Part shown: one piece after another, positions 43,454 to 54,975 of the stretch
How positions within the stretch are numbered: the stretch's first letter is position 1
Layout: the number at the start of each line of letters is the position of its first letter
Assembly (NCBI GenBank): GCA_037953625.1
Contig: CM075652.1
Coordinates: 34,404,501 to 34,468,500 of the forward strand
Direction of reading: 5' to 3'
Length of the DNA stretch: 64,000 nucleotides
Source: Crotalaria pallida
Taxonomy: Eukaryota; Streptophyta; Magnoliopsida; Fabales; Fabaceae
Program-made: the position numbers and the translations under genes
Notes under the pieces: generated by a model
What the model was told of the DNA's origin: nothing
What the model saw: only the letters and a program-made list of their open reading frames with translations
The model's database searches: none

Positions 43454-46288
43454 TGTAACATCCCGTTATTTCTAATACCTCTAGCAAAATAATTAAATAA
43501 TTTAATATGATGTTTTCAATATTTGAGTCTCGGAATAAAATTCTGATTTAATCATTATATTTTAAATATGTTTTCTAATCAAAATAAGTATAAATTTGTT
43601 ATCATACGTTTTCCAAAAATAAAGTAGTACTTTCATTTAGTTTAATAAACATTTTGACAAGGAGCTCAAGTGGCAAGCCTTAGAGGCCTTTTTATAAATA
43701 GTTTCTTCAGAAAAATATGTTTAACTTAATATTTTGAGCGTCCCTGTAAATTTTCATAGTGTTCGGAGGCTGTTTTATTTTTAGCTTCTAGACTGGTTTA
43801 ATATATTATCGGTTTAAGTTATATATAATAATCTTCTACTTCAAAATTTTAAATATTATATATTATCAAGTTTAATATCAAGATTTAGAAAATATATTTA
43901 CTTTTGAATTTCGATAATTTTTCTTACGCAATAGCTATCCGGAGGGACCGATAACATTATGATTTTTTCAATCAATTTTGAGTAATTCAAAATACAATAT
44001 TGTTTTACCAAAACGTATTTTATTTTTAGTATTATCCAACTTTTAACTATAATCCAAAATACCTATGTTCATTGACCCACAAATGAGTACAAAGAAAAAT
44101 ATATAATCATTTCCTACTACTACGCACCCCGACCCAGTAGCCCACCCCACGCAAAAAAAATAAAATAAAATAAAATAAAATAAATAAATAAATAAAAATA
44201 AAAGAAGGTAAGCCCCAACCCGTCAGAAGCAAATGAATAGAACTAAGAGAGATAGGGCGTGAGTGGCGGTAAAGTTCCTTTCCTCCTTACCGGTCCAATA
44301 ACTCAAGATCCAACCGTTCAATCTCAAATCTTTCTTAGGTATATAATCTCCTCAACTCCCTCTGTCCATCTACCTAATTTATTTGACAATCCGTCAATAT
44401 TTTTATTATCCCTATATTTTCAAATAAAGATATGTTTTAGGGAAAAGTGATATATTTTTATTATATAATGATATATATTTATTATTTTGACAAAAATGAA
44501 TTTATTTGATATATATATTTTAATGTTATAATTAGTTTTATCATATGTCCCAATTTAGATCCAACACGCTATTGACCTTGATCCTGGAGCAAGTTGCGGA
44601 TGTAAACGTGGCTCTGTTATTATTGCTAGGATTTCCAGATAAGGGGAGTCTCTTTTTCACACCTTGAGTTAGGGATAGTTGGGTATATAATAGGACTTGG
44701 GTTAAGTAGTTGAATTGGGTTGTAGGTAGCAAAATAGCACCTGTTTAAAGTTGGTTTAGGGAGATTGAATGTATTTTTTGATTTATTTTAATTTAATTGA
44801 CATAATTTTCTAAAAATCCCTTATATATGTCGTAAAGTAGGAAGTGAAGAACACTAGGGAGTTGACTTATCTTACAGCACTCTGAGACATACCTGACTAT
44901 GTCGATTTATTTATGATATCTGTTGCTTTTTTAGAGTTGTTATGTTCACTATGTGTGTTAAATGAGTATATTTATGACTAAGTGTTAAATAATGTGATAA
45001 ATTAATAATGTTGGCTATGAGGTGGTGTAATGACTAATGGATATAAGGATAATACTTGAATGCTTGAATAAGAAGTGTAATATAATCGTTTATTTAAGGT
45101 TGATGATGTTTATTGAAAATGTATGGGATTGATTTCTTTAGTGCTAATTAATGGTATAAGTATTAGTTGGGAAAGAGTATGAGTTCTTGATTTGCATGGG
45201 TGAAATAGTGGTGGAAATTGTATTGGAGGGTTGATTATTTGTTGTTATGTGATGTGAAAATTGAGAATGAAGTAAATGCATGAATGTGGATGATTGCTAC
45301 CTGTTATAAATGGCTATTTGAATTGTGTGATTTATGGTGAATGTGTTTGGATTGATATGGACGGTAAAATTGATCATTGGGACATTGGGACACTAGGTGT
45401 TCCTGCTAGGTGTACAAATGCCCCATTAGGGCCAAACGCCCCATCAGGCTAAAATGCCCCATTAGGTGAAAATGCCCCGTTAGGAGTCAATGTACCCAAT
45501 TGATCAATTCAACGAAAACTAAAAGAATGAGAAATGTGAAAAAGACTAAAGTATGTAAATTAAATATGCTTAGGAATGTGATAAGTATGAGTATAAGATT
45601 TTATGTATTAGTCCTAATGGGTGTGGCCTAGTGGGTGAAAGTCCTGATGGGTGTATAAGTCCATAATGGGTGTACAAATGCCCTAGCAGGAGCAACCAAT
45701 TCCTAGTGGTACAAACAAAAAGAAATGAGTAAAAGAACGAAAAGTGGGTATGTTGTCCTCTGACCGTGAGGAGACATGCGATGTTATGTTTGGTATGTTG
45801 TCCTCCGACCGTGAGGAGACATGCGATGTTATGTTTGGTATGTTGTCCTCTGACCGTGAGGAGACATGCGGTATTATGTTGGGTGTGTTGTTCTCTGACC
45901 GTGAGGAGACACACGTTATATGGTTTATAATGGGAATGAAAATGATTTTGGAAATGAGAACGAGAAGCATTTTGTTATTCATGGCTTGAATTGATTATGA
46001 TTCTTGAGTTGCTATTATGTGCTTTTTACTATCTTATAATTCAATGTGTTGTGAAAAGGTCTCACCCTTAGTGGTTATCATTTTAGGTGAATGCCAAGGA
46101 ACTTGAGGATCAGAGTGTCGCAGCGGAAGATTTGGAAAGAAGGAAATTCTATGTTGCGCTACTCATATTATAATTGAAATACCCAATTTCATTTGTAAAT
46201 TTGATTTATGAAAAGAAAATTTTAAATTCTTCATTTTAATTATTAAACCTTTTAAGTGATATTTTATTTAAAAACTTGGGGTGTTACA
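43454..46288 (+). mobile_element. R12 solo LTR, 2835 bp, TSD GGTGA
   Basis: TGTAACATCCC to GGGGTGTTACA with perfect duplication GGTGA at 43449-43453 and 46289-46293 and no internal region. From about 44640 it is related to the R8 LTR in the opposite orientation (AGTTGAATTGGGTTGTAGGTAGC), but its U3 differs. The donor-like site is changed (CCAG|ATAAGGGG, 44639); the acceptor TTTTAG|GTGAATG is at 46086/46087. It has four 45-bp units (45751-45930), the inverted repeat near 45370-45510 and an AAAT-type microsatellite at 44153-44206. Confidence 0.93.
45751..45930 (+). repeat. Four 45-bp tandem repeats in R12
   Basis: Units begin at 45751, 45796, 45841 and 45886 with TGTTGTCCTCTGACC; each holds a TCCTC-TGACCGT-GAGGA hairpin. 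R8 LTR copies have two such units. The repeats explain overlapping frames on both strands here. Confidence 0.92.
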
Positions 46289-46601
46289 GGTGACGCAACG
46301 TACACTTTGGTAGTGTCGTTTTGAATTGTATTCCGAGCAGGTTCACTATACGTCCGAGGCACGTATACGGATTGTTTGGATGGTCATGCATGAGAGCATT
46401 AGTTGGAGAGTCTCAGGACTGGAAAGATTGTGTGCAAGCATCATAACATATCATTTATAACATTGATTATCAGTTTATTTGGCTTGTTCATATGTTGTGC
46501 ATATCTCTTGTTTATTGATATACATGTTGTTTACCTGCTTAATATTATGCTTATTTGATTACGTGGACTATATTGCTTACCCCTTATGCCCATTGTAGGT
46601 G

Positions 46602-47087
46602 ATGGCACACTATCTAGCTTGCATCGAGTTGCGCCCACTCCCTAGTGGAGTGTGGTACTACAAGGACCACCGAGCCACCTTTGAGGGGGAGGTAGAGGTT
46701 ACCCTCTATCACCCTAACAACTTGGCTCGTGTCCGTCCTCGTAGGTTCCGCATACCCATTATCTATACCCTGCATGTACCCCCGTTTTATGCTTATCATG
46801 GACCACCCCTGGCTCGACCAGCTCGTCGATTTCACTCTTTTCGTTTTAGAGCAGCTACTAGATCCCATCCCTCTACTTCCCGTGTGATTCGAGAGGAGAC
46901 CCCTTTAGCTAGTCCGATGAGTCCAGTTTATGGGACTCCTTCTGCTGACCTAGTGCCCAGTGGTAGGGCACCGACTCAGTCGGATGAGGTAGAGGAGGAC
47001 CCTGAGGAGGCAGAGAGTGAGGGGGAGCCAGTCGAGCATTCCACTGGGAGCCAGTGGGGAGTTTGGGATTCATCGGGTGATGCATAG
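46602..47087 (+). CDS. LTR-internal ORF in R11, acidic C-terminus
   Basis: About 160 codons from the ATG three bases after an acceptor-like TGCCCATTGTAG|GTG. It starts MAHYLACIELRPLPSGVWYY, has an Arg/Pro-rich middle (PPLARPARRFHSFRFRAATR) and a Glu-rich tail ending WDSSGDA. I know no such domain. The R1 LTR has a similar frame at the same place (5300-5641), and R15 keeps the first words in degraded form (GTGCATCTAGCTTGCAC at about 60570). The long, uninterrupted, positionally conserved frame argues for coding, but chance is not excluded. Confidence 0.5.
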   Translation: MAHYLACIELRPLPSGVWYYKDHRATFEGEVEVTLYHPNNLARVRPRRFRIPIIYTLHVPPFYAYHGPPLARPARRFHSFRFRAATRSHPSTSRVIREETPLASPMSPVYGTPSADLVPSGRAPTQSDEVEEDPEEAESEGEPVEHSTGSQWGVWDSSGDA

Positions 47088-47225
47088 TATAGATGGTTGG
47101 TATGTGGGATGCGTGGAGCTTCTGGCTGGAGACTTGAGGAGGGGGATCATGCTGTGGAGGAGGATCATCAGACCACCACTCTGGGATTTTCATATTTTGC
47201 TATGTATTTATATTGTATATATATT

Positions 47226-47653
47226 GGCAAAACTGCTTGTTTGGTCCCCTAAGTTATTTTTTTGTCCTATTTTTGTCCCCTAAGTCTTTTTCGTTTTAAA
47301 GTGGTCCCCTAAGCCTTTTACCGTTACCATCGTTAGTCCATTCCGTCAAAAACCCCATAACACCGTTAAATTTTGCAAGGGGTATGGAAATATCAATTTT
47401 AATTGAGTTCCTTAAGTTTTCAAGTAGTTTTCAATTGGTCCCTCAAGTTTTTACTAAGTTCTAAAATGGTCCCTCACGTTGGCAACCCTGCTTGCCACGT
47501 AAGCAAAATTTAACGGTGTTATGGGGTTTTTGACGGAAGGGACTAACGGTGGTAACGGTAAAAGACTTAGGGGACCACTTTGAAACGAAAAAGACTTAGG
47601 GGACCAAATTAGAATACAAAAATAACTTAGGGGACCAAACGAGCAGTTTTGCC
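47226..47653. mobile_element. Mutator-like MITE, TSD ATATATATT
   Basis: A 428-bp element with long inverted ends (GGCAAAACTGCTTGTTTGGTCCCCT and its complement) and a perfect 9-bp duplication ATATATATT at 47217-47225 and 47654-47662, the length typical of Mutator. No coding capacity. It sits in the 3' part of LTR R11. Confidence 0.93.
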
Positions 47654-48052
47654 ATATATATTTTTGAGAGATCTCAGAGAGGTTATCTTTTCTTATGTTA
47701 GTTTTTATTTCTATGGACTTGTACTACTCAAAACTTTGCTATCTCGACTTTGATGTACCTTGGCTACCTTTATGTTCACTATATATATGATTACTGGTTT
47801 GTCAAAGTATTAGTTCAAGGTTCATCTTTTACTTCCGTATACTCTGATGATAAATCATATAACTCTATTCGCTAATATTTTATTTTAAGTACCACGATAT
47901 AAACAAATCTTTTCATATTTAGAGTTCGATAACTCTTCTGGATTAATTTATAGATTTTATTTACCCTCTTTAATATATAGATCAAGTCCATATTAACTAT
48001 ATTATATCTTTATTAAAAGTAAATAAAGATTTCATTTTTGTATAAAGAGTGA

Positions 48053-49023
48053 GTGTCACACACTTTATTCCAATCAATATGAGATATTCTTTGGAAAAGC
48101 TCACACAACTTTATATCAAGGAGGTAGTACGATTGCATGGAATTCCATCAAGCATAATCTCCGATCGTGACCCAAGGTTTTGTTCTCGGTTTTGGCAAAG
48201 ATTGCACCAAGCAATGGGAACTAAGTTGAAGATGAGTTCAGCCTATCATCCCCAAACCGACGGTCAATCTGAAAGGACAATCCAATCTCTGGAAGATTTG
48301 TTGAGGGCATGTGGTTTGGAATATAGTGAGAATTGGAGTCAATTACTACCTTTGGTAGAATTCACATACAACAATAGCTTCCATGCAAGTATTGGGATGG
48401 CACCTTTTGAAGCACTGTATGGACGACAGTGTAGAACCCCACTATGTTGGTTCCAAGTGGAGGAGAATACGCTCATCGGCCCTGATGTCGTTCAAGAAAC
48501 AACCGAAAAGATTAAGGTTATCCAAGAAAAGATGGAAGCTGCCCAAAGCAGACAAAAGAATTATGTGGATCGGAGAAGAACTAAATTGGAATTTCAAGAA
48601 GGGGAGCATGTCTTTCTTCGAGTCGTTCCGACAATTGGAGTTGGACGTGTGATGAGACCAAAGAAGCTATCACCCAAGTTCATCGGTCCATACCAAATCC
48701 TGAAGCGTATTAGTCCGGTTGCCTACCAGATCGCCCTGCCACCATTTCTATCCAACCTGCACAACGTGTTCCATGTATCTCAACTAAGAAAGTTCGTGCC
48801 TGACCCTGCTTCGATTATCCGCATCGAACCCGACGAGATACCCTTGCGAGAAAATCTGACGTTCAAAACCAGTCCCATCCGAATTGAAGATAGAAAAATT
48901 AAGTAGTTGTGAGGGAAGGAAATCCCGTTAGTAAAAGTTATGTGGGAGTGTGGTGGTGTTAGCGACATCACTTGGGAATTAGAAAGTCAGATGAAGGAAG
49001 AATATCTGTATATGTTCGAGTAA
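48053..49023 (+). pseudogene. R13 integrase C-terminal half and chromodomain
   Basis: Starts abruptly at HFIPINMRYSLEKL where LTR R11 ends. It has the second catalytic D (SDRDPRF), E in GQSERT, the GPYQIL/HNVFHVSQL region and chromodomain text LVKVMWE..DITWELE. Two stops, TAG at 48904 and TGA at 48910, fall in the segment that reads KQLRGKE in R9; both are explained by C-to-T changes (CAG, CGA). The first four codons of the open frame (MSVT) are LTR sequence. The N-terminal half and everything upstream are missing. Confidence 0.88.
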
Positions 49024-49067
49024 GTTTTATTTTTCTGAATCGAATTTCGGGGACGAAATTCCTTTTT

Positions 49068-49080
49068 AAGTGGGGGAGGA
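49068..49080 (+). other. R13 polypurine tract
   Basis: AAGTGGGGGAGGA abuts the 3' LTR and follows TTTCGGGGACGAAATT. Confidence 0.88.
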
Positions 49081-51676
49081 TGTAAGGTCCAATATTTTTA
49101 AATAAATAAGTAAATAAATAAATAAAATAAAATGTTTTTAGTGAATAAAATATTAAATTTTCTGATTTTTAGTCAAAAGACTCGAGTCTTTAGGGGAAAG
49201 ACTCGAGTATCGTAACTAGCTGTTGGGAAAATTTGAATTTATAGTTGGAATACTCGAGTATTTCTGGGAATACTCAAGTAGTTCGAACAACTTTGCAAAA
49301 AAATAAAAGTCGGTTTCAGCTCAAATTAAAGCCAACAGCTCGTTTCATCTAGTTACAAGCACAGAGCTGGACTTTACTTCGAAGGAGGGTTACCTTCGGC
49401 TATAAGAAGGTGATTGGGAAGGATAGAAACTCATTCAAATCACCCCAAACCCGTATTTCTGTCCACATTTCTCTGTTTTCGGGTGCATACTTTGTGCCTT
49501 CGATTCTCCTTCCTCACTCAACCAAATCCAGTGCAACCAAAACACAATTTGAGTTCTAATTCCAATCTTGAATTAGAACCAAGAACCACTCAAATTGACC
49601 TCCTGTAAAAAGAGTTACAAGCTTCCAAAATTGCATACTCTAAGCTGAAAAACAGAGCCTGAACAACATCAACCACCTCTCTTCCTTGAATTGGTTTGGG
49701 GAGTACCCTGAGCCAATTCATTTCAAGCTTGTTCCTAATTAAAGTTAGTATTCACTAGTTGCTAAAGCTAATTTGTTTCTTCCTTTTCCGTTACATACTC
49801 CCTGTCAAATTCGTGGTCAAAGTTCGTTGTTCAAGAGCAGAACTTGAATGTTGAAACTCAAACTTTGATCCAGTCCCTTTCCTCTTCAACCAATCGTTTC
49901 TTTAGCTTTTCTAAGGTATGGTAGAAGTTACCTAATTGCTAGAATGGTAATTAATAAGCTAAATTCATAGGAACCAATTGTGGTTCATGGGCAATGTAAC
50001 TTGAAATGGGAATCTGACTTGGAGGCCAGAGACTCATGGTTTTTGTGTTCAAACAAGTTTAATTGGACCTAAGGATACTCATAGGATTGATTTACGAACT
50101 TAAAATCAAGAAGAAATGAAATTCATATGTTAAAATTGACATTTTCAAAGTTTTTATGCAATCTGTGATTTAACTCTGTTTTCTGTTGATTTGATGTTAA
50201 TTGATATATGTAACATGTTTATTTATGTGGAATAGTTTCTGTTTTGTGCATAATTGAAGTAAAAGTATGAGAATCATGAATTGGTGCTTAAAATGCAGAA
50301 AATTGGTGCTGTTTCAACAAAAAAGACGAGTATTTCAAGAAAGACTCGAGTATTCTTGGAAAGTGGTGAACGACTCGAGTATTTCTTCAAAGACTCGAGT
50401 ATTTTTGCATGAACCACTCGAGTAGTTCATGAACTACTCGAGTATTTTGAGAAAACTTTACAAAACTCTTATTCTTTTAAATTTTCAGAAATTAACTCGT
50501 CTAGTCTCCTAAATAATAAATTCTAAACACCACTACGAGGATTTCACTCAGTGGCTTAACTTAACTCCGTTTGGTTGATAATAACCCTGGAGGTGTCCTA
50601 CTGGAATTTTATTCAGTAGTTGATGATTTTCTTACAGGAGTCCAAACGGAAGTTTTTACCCCCATTTGGTCGATAATTACCCTATAGGTGTCCGAGTGGA
50701 ACTTTTTATTCACTTGGGTGATGTTTAACCTATGGGAGTCCCAAATGGAGTGGTTACCTTTACCATCAATAGGAGGCTATGCCCCGATGGATTATAAATG
50801 AAATAATTAAATGTTGTCTCTAAAAACCATCACAGGTGGTTATGCCGCCGATGGCATTTTTCTAAAAATAAAGCATCAGGTTTGTTATTGAAGGATGGCC
50901 CAGCCTCCCCATTTCCTAAAAGCAACAAGTTAATGAACGAAATCAATAAACCCTATTTCGAGATGATATTAGTGATGATGAATCAAAAGATAAGGATTGT
51001 AATGGATTATGTCTGCATTCAAGCATTTGTTTTGCTCCAGTTTGTTGAGATGATTAATACTAGTTACGCTGGGCGGAGAAAGTCTGTAAGTCGCGAAAGG
51101 TCGAGCGGAGGAAGCTCACGATGACCCATTTTCCTCCAAGCTGTGATTCCTAGGGAAAGGATTCTAGATAGACATGCATCGTGCCATTAAAGACAAGATT
51201 AATGTTTGAATTAAAAAGGATTGACATATGTTTATGCATTTGTGAAACTGCCATTACTTGTGTTTGTTGTTTTTAGCCAATGTTCTTTATCATTCGATTT
51301 AACGTGATTAGCTATGACTTACTCCCTTGTTGCCCTTGTAGGTAATGAAGGTCCTGTCTTCCAAGGGGAAGAGTAGTGCTGGCAAGGGATGTGGGATTCC
51401 CTTTCCAAATGATGGAGTTTTGAGAACCATGCTCTGGGTTACAATTAGTGTCTTAAGTAGCTGAGAGTCTATTTAGTCTATTTCCCTATAATTATATCAG
51501 TTTGAACTATTATGTTATGTTATGAGTTGTAAAACTTCTATGTTTTGTTCTGCACCTTATGTTATATAAAAGTTTGCTTCCGCTTTCAAATAATAAAGTT
51601 TCTAAACTTACTTTGGCGAAAAATTTTCTCTACTTTATTTATAAGTAATTAAAGGTTAGAAAGTTGAGTCGTTACA
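49081..51676 (+). mobile_element. R13 3' LTR, 2596 bp
   Basis: TGTAAGGTCC to GAGTCGTTACA. U3 carries ACTCGAGT palindromes at centres 49183.5/49204.5 and 49255.5/49275.5, then TATAAG at 49401. Donor CTAAG|GTATGG at 49915/49916, acceptor CCCTTGTAG|GTAATG at 51341/51342. Between them are more ACTCGAGT palindromes (50327-50440) and longer imperfect hairpins such as CTACTG-N10-CAGTAG near 50600. The element inserted in a MITE copy whose right part follows at 51677. Confidence 0.9.
51345..51464 (+). CDS. LTR-internal short ORF in R13
   Basis: 39 codons from an ATG four bases after the acceptor-like site: MKVLSSKGKSSAGKGCGIPF to VTISVLSS. No known domain. It is listed because it is placed like the longer frames in R1 and R11 LTRs; on its own it is too short to call. 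Confidence 0.25.
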   Translation: MKVLSSKGKSSAGKGCGIPFPNDGVLRTMLWVTISVLSS

Positions 51677-51969
51677 AGTTGTTGATATTTTGCTTACGTG
51701 GCAAGCAGGGTTGCCAACGTGAGGGACCATTTTAGAACTTAGTAAAAACTTGAGGGACCAATTGAAAACTACTTGAAAACTTAAAGAACTCAATTAAAAT
51801 TGATATTTCCATACCCCTTGCAAAATTTAACGTTGTTATGGGGTTTTTGACGGAATGGACTAACGATGGTAACGGTAAAAGACTTAGGGGACCACTTTAA
51901 AACGAAAAAGACTTAGGGGACAAAAATAGGACAAAAAAATAACTTAGGGGACCAAACGAGCAGTTTTGC
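51677..51969. mobile_element. Mutator-like MITE, second copy, truncated
   Basis: Reverse complement of the left two-thirds of the copy at 47226-47653, ending CGAGCAGTTTTGC. It is truncated exactly at the R13 LTR border, so R13 most likely inserted into it and the missing part was lost with R13's 5' side. Confidence 0.85.
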
Positions 51970-52868
51970 ATTTTTATTAACAACAATAAAAAAATAATTA
52001 TATAAAATGGTAGGAGTTCAAACCAAACTGTACAACGAAATAAAATTAATCTAAATGATTTGTTGATAAATTTGTACTTCCCCATATAAATCAAAAATAA
52101 CACTTTTTATTTGAGATATTCTCTATTTATTTGATGAATAAATTAATATTTTTATATGATTATCTACTTTAATGTGATAAATCAAAATTAAATCAGAATT
52201 TTGTTTGATGGTATTTTGAGCAGAATGTCTTTTGTTTATTTTGAGGTAGAAAGTTGAATCTTGGTGTTACAATAAAAAATTATTTATTTTTTTCAACTTT
52301 ATCTTACCCATTTTTCTATATTTCCTTAAATTATGGAATTTGTATGCAGTTTATCTTTGGCCACGTGTTTGGTTACTTACCTTAGCAAATTTTATAGATT
52401 TAAGTTGTATTTATCCAAAATAAATAATCTATTTATTTATTTATTATCTATTTAATTTCAAATTGTAATTTCTTCAATGGGGATAATGATTTAGAAAATT
52501 TGAATAATTTATTTAATTTCAAATCATAATATTTTGGTTAGAGATAATGATTATTTACCCATAAAGATTTATTAAAAACTAATAACAAACTCAATTTATT
52601 TAATTTGTGTTTATCTAAAATAAATTAATGATTTGAAAAACGTGAAGAATCTATCTAATTTCAAATTGTAGTATTTTGGCTGCGGATAATGATTTCAAAT
52701 TGTAGTTTTAATTCTCTTGTACAAAAAATTTTAAAAAAATATTTACATCAAGTATAAAATCAAAATATATATAGGGTTTCCATCAAAAATAGGATTCCTA
52801 CTCTGCATGGTACAGGATTTATTACATGTTTAGTTCCTAATTCAGCATTTAGTCTTCGGTTCTTTGCG
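51970..52868. other. Unassigned A/T-rich DNA
   Basis: About 900 bp without a gene. A degenerate repeat of CTATTTAATTTCAAATTGTAAT followed by GGATAATGATT occurs near 52447, 52510 and 52655. The last ~100 bp may be the 5' UTR of the LINE that follows. Confidence 0.5.
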
Positions 52869-53210
52869 ATGGCGGAAGATTTCGAAGCCCTTTGGAGTAA
52901 GATGACGTTGACGGAGGAGAAGTGTGAAGGTCTTACGGTGACAAGGGAGGCTGTTAAAGAACCAGAGGAATCTCTACACAAACTTGTGGGTAATTTTTTG
53001 TCGGGAAAGACTGTCAATGCTGTTGGTTTTGGTGAGACCCTGAGAATGATTTGGCGATTGAATACAGGAGTCACAATCAAAGCTTTAGGGGGGAATATAT
53101 TCATATTCAAATTCCCTTCCCTTCGAGACAAGAGGAAAGTGGTAGAAGGTTCTCCTTGGACGTATGATAAGGCTATGATTGCTTTCCAGGAGTATGATAA
53201 GGCTATGATT
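52869..53210 (+). pseudogene. LINE ORF1 start (DUF4283-type), cut by R14
   Basis: Begins MAEDFEALWSKMTLTEEKCEG and contains the DUF4283 core (TLRMIWRLNTGVTIKALGG, NIFIFKFPSLRDKRKVVEGSPW), found at the N-terminus of plant LINE ORF1 proteins that bind RNA. The frame is open until R14 begins. The final codons come from a 19-bp duplication (53162-53180 and 53192-53210). The rest of the LINE should lie beyond R14's 3' LTR, outside the window. Confidence 0.82.
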
Positions 53211-54556
53211 CCTGAAAATTAATATTAAATATAATAACTTTAGATATATATATATATAGTATATAAATATTTATTTAAGGGTAGGATTAAGCCGTAGAAG
53301 TTGCATAAGGGTAGTAGGGTAGTAAGAAGCATAGGCCGACCTAGCATGTAGATGTAGGACCTCGGACCGATCCCGGCCGGGCTAAATGGGGTCAGACGCG
53401 GAACCTGTGTCAAGCTCGAATTAGCCGACCTCAGCACACCTCACACTATCATCCGAGAAGGGAGCTCGGACTACTGCTGTTCCTCTATACCGAGCCGACA
53501 CATCCTAGCTCCTCCGTGACAGCTCATGTTGAGCTGTTGGCCCATTGGGTTTCGCACCATCCGTACAATGTACTATCATTCACTTTATGTCACTATCATT
53601 GCTTTATGTCCCTTTCAAGTCACTATTCATGGCTTCCTTTAGAAGCCAATGAATCCTATCCACATGTTTTGACTTCTCAAAGAAGCCTCTAATGAGAACC
53701 ACACAAATAATCCTTCCAAAAGAATAAAAGAAATCCATACACAATGTAATACATTCCTTCCATTCTCTTTCTCCCTACGTCCCTCTCTCTCTCTTTCTCT
53801 CTGAAGTTCCAGCAACCCCAACATACTTTCTTTCTCTCTTCTCACTCACGAACATATCCCTTTCTTCCACCAAGTTCTACCAACCGGAAACCCTCCTTCT
53901 TGCAGTTCTTCTTCCCGTTCCGGACGTCCCTGGATCGTCGTGGCATTCGTGTGCAGCTTGGAGGAAAGGATTCAAGGGTGTGAAGCTCACAAGGTCAAGC
54001 ATCAAGGGAAACCATTCTCAAACTCTCAACTCTTATCTCTCACGGTTTGAGGTAAGGAGTGAGTGTTACCTCTACTTGAGTTTGGGTTTCTAGGGTGTTC
54101 ATAAAGGGTACTAAGAGTGGGTGTTAGATTAGGGAATGGATATAGGTTAATGTTAGAAAGGAAATGGTAAAAAAGGGTAAAGGGAACCAATGAATGAACT
54201 AGAAACATGGATTTTAGGTGAAGAGGGAATATTATTTTCAGTTATATGCTATATTTTACATGATGGATTGGTTAAATGCTTTATTCATATTGTTGTTGTG
54301 GTATAAGTGTTTATGAGCTTTGTTACTCACTATTTATATATGTGGCCGAGCTAAGAGAGGGTGAGAACGGGAAGTGAGAAAATGATAACCCAGGAGAAAC
54401 GAAGAGATAAATTAATAAGTTAGATAATGAGAAAGGTTAATGGAAAAGATAAGAGAAGTTAAAGAGATGTTGAGCCGAGAGAGGCCGAGCTAAAAAGATG
54501 GTTAAAAAGGACTAAGAGGAATTAAAGAGAAATGGTTGTGTGATCGGGTCATAGCA

Positions 54557-54975
54557 GACGCGTACCGGGTGCGTGCATTGATCGCGTCAGACGCATACTG
54601 GGTATGTGCAGCTGTAAGACGGGTACTGGGTACTCGCAGTTATGATTCACACGAGGTTCCGAGCACGAAATCGGTGGGATGTGTTCTTGGTCATAGTAGA
54701 CGCGTAATGGGTGCATGCATTGATCGCGTATGTCGCCAAGATGCGCCGCTGTAAGACGAGTACTGGGTGCTCGCAGTTATGGACACTCCTTACTCCATAG
54801 AATGATCGGCGGTAGTGCTCCTGGTCATAGAAGACGCGTACTGGGTGCGTGCATTGATCGCGTTAGACGCATACCGGGTATGTACAGCTGTAAGACGGGT
54901 ACTGGGTACTCGCAGTTATGGACACTCCGATATCCGACCTTAAATGGTGTAAGACATGCACTGGGTGTATGCATC
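54557..54975 (+). repeat. TGG-loop hairpin array in R14 LTR
   Basis: At least seven hairpins with loop TGG or CGG, for example CGAGTAC-TGG-GTGCTCG, CGGGTAC-TGG-GTACTCG, GCATAC-TGG-GTATGT and CATGCAC-TGG-GTGTATG, plus decayed ones. Stems differ but stay complementary, with G-U wobbles when read as plus-strand RNA. The array lies in the candidate intron. Confidence 0.85.

Larger units (their letters stand above)
40605..48052 (+). mobile_element. R11 Tekay-like LTR interrupted by three insertions
   Basis: From about 40605 the text aligns with solo LTR R15 (TAGTCC.TG..T..GGACCTA, later GTTAGTGCGTTTGATGAGT), and it ends GAGTGTCACA at 48052 where R15 ends GAGTGTTACA. The 5' terminus is missing beside the fold-back repeat. 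Landmarks: ACTCGAGT pair at 40696.5/40716.5, TATATAAG at 40853, donor AGAG|GTAAGG at 41354/41355, twelve ACTCGAGT palindromes (42653-42978), TTGGT-loop hairpins (43205-43440, 46305), acceptor ATTGTAG|GTG at 46598/46599 and an LTR ORF. It was inserted in R13's integrase. Insertions: LINE/5S chimera, solo LTR R12, Mutator MITE. Confidence 0.8.

Noticed and set aside
40605..48052. R11 as a complete solo LTR with target duplication
   Set aside because: The 5' terminus is not visible and R13's integrase left of the insertion is missing, so an old deletion removed that border.
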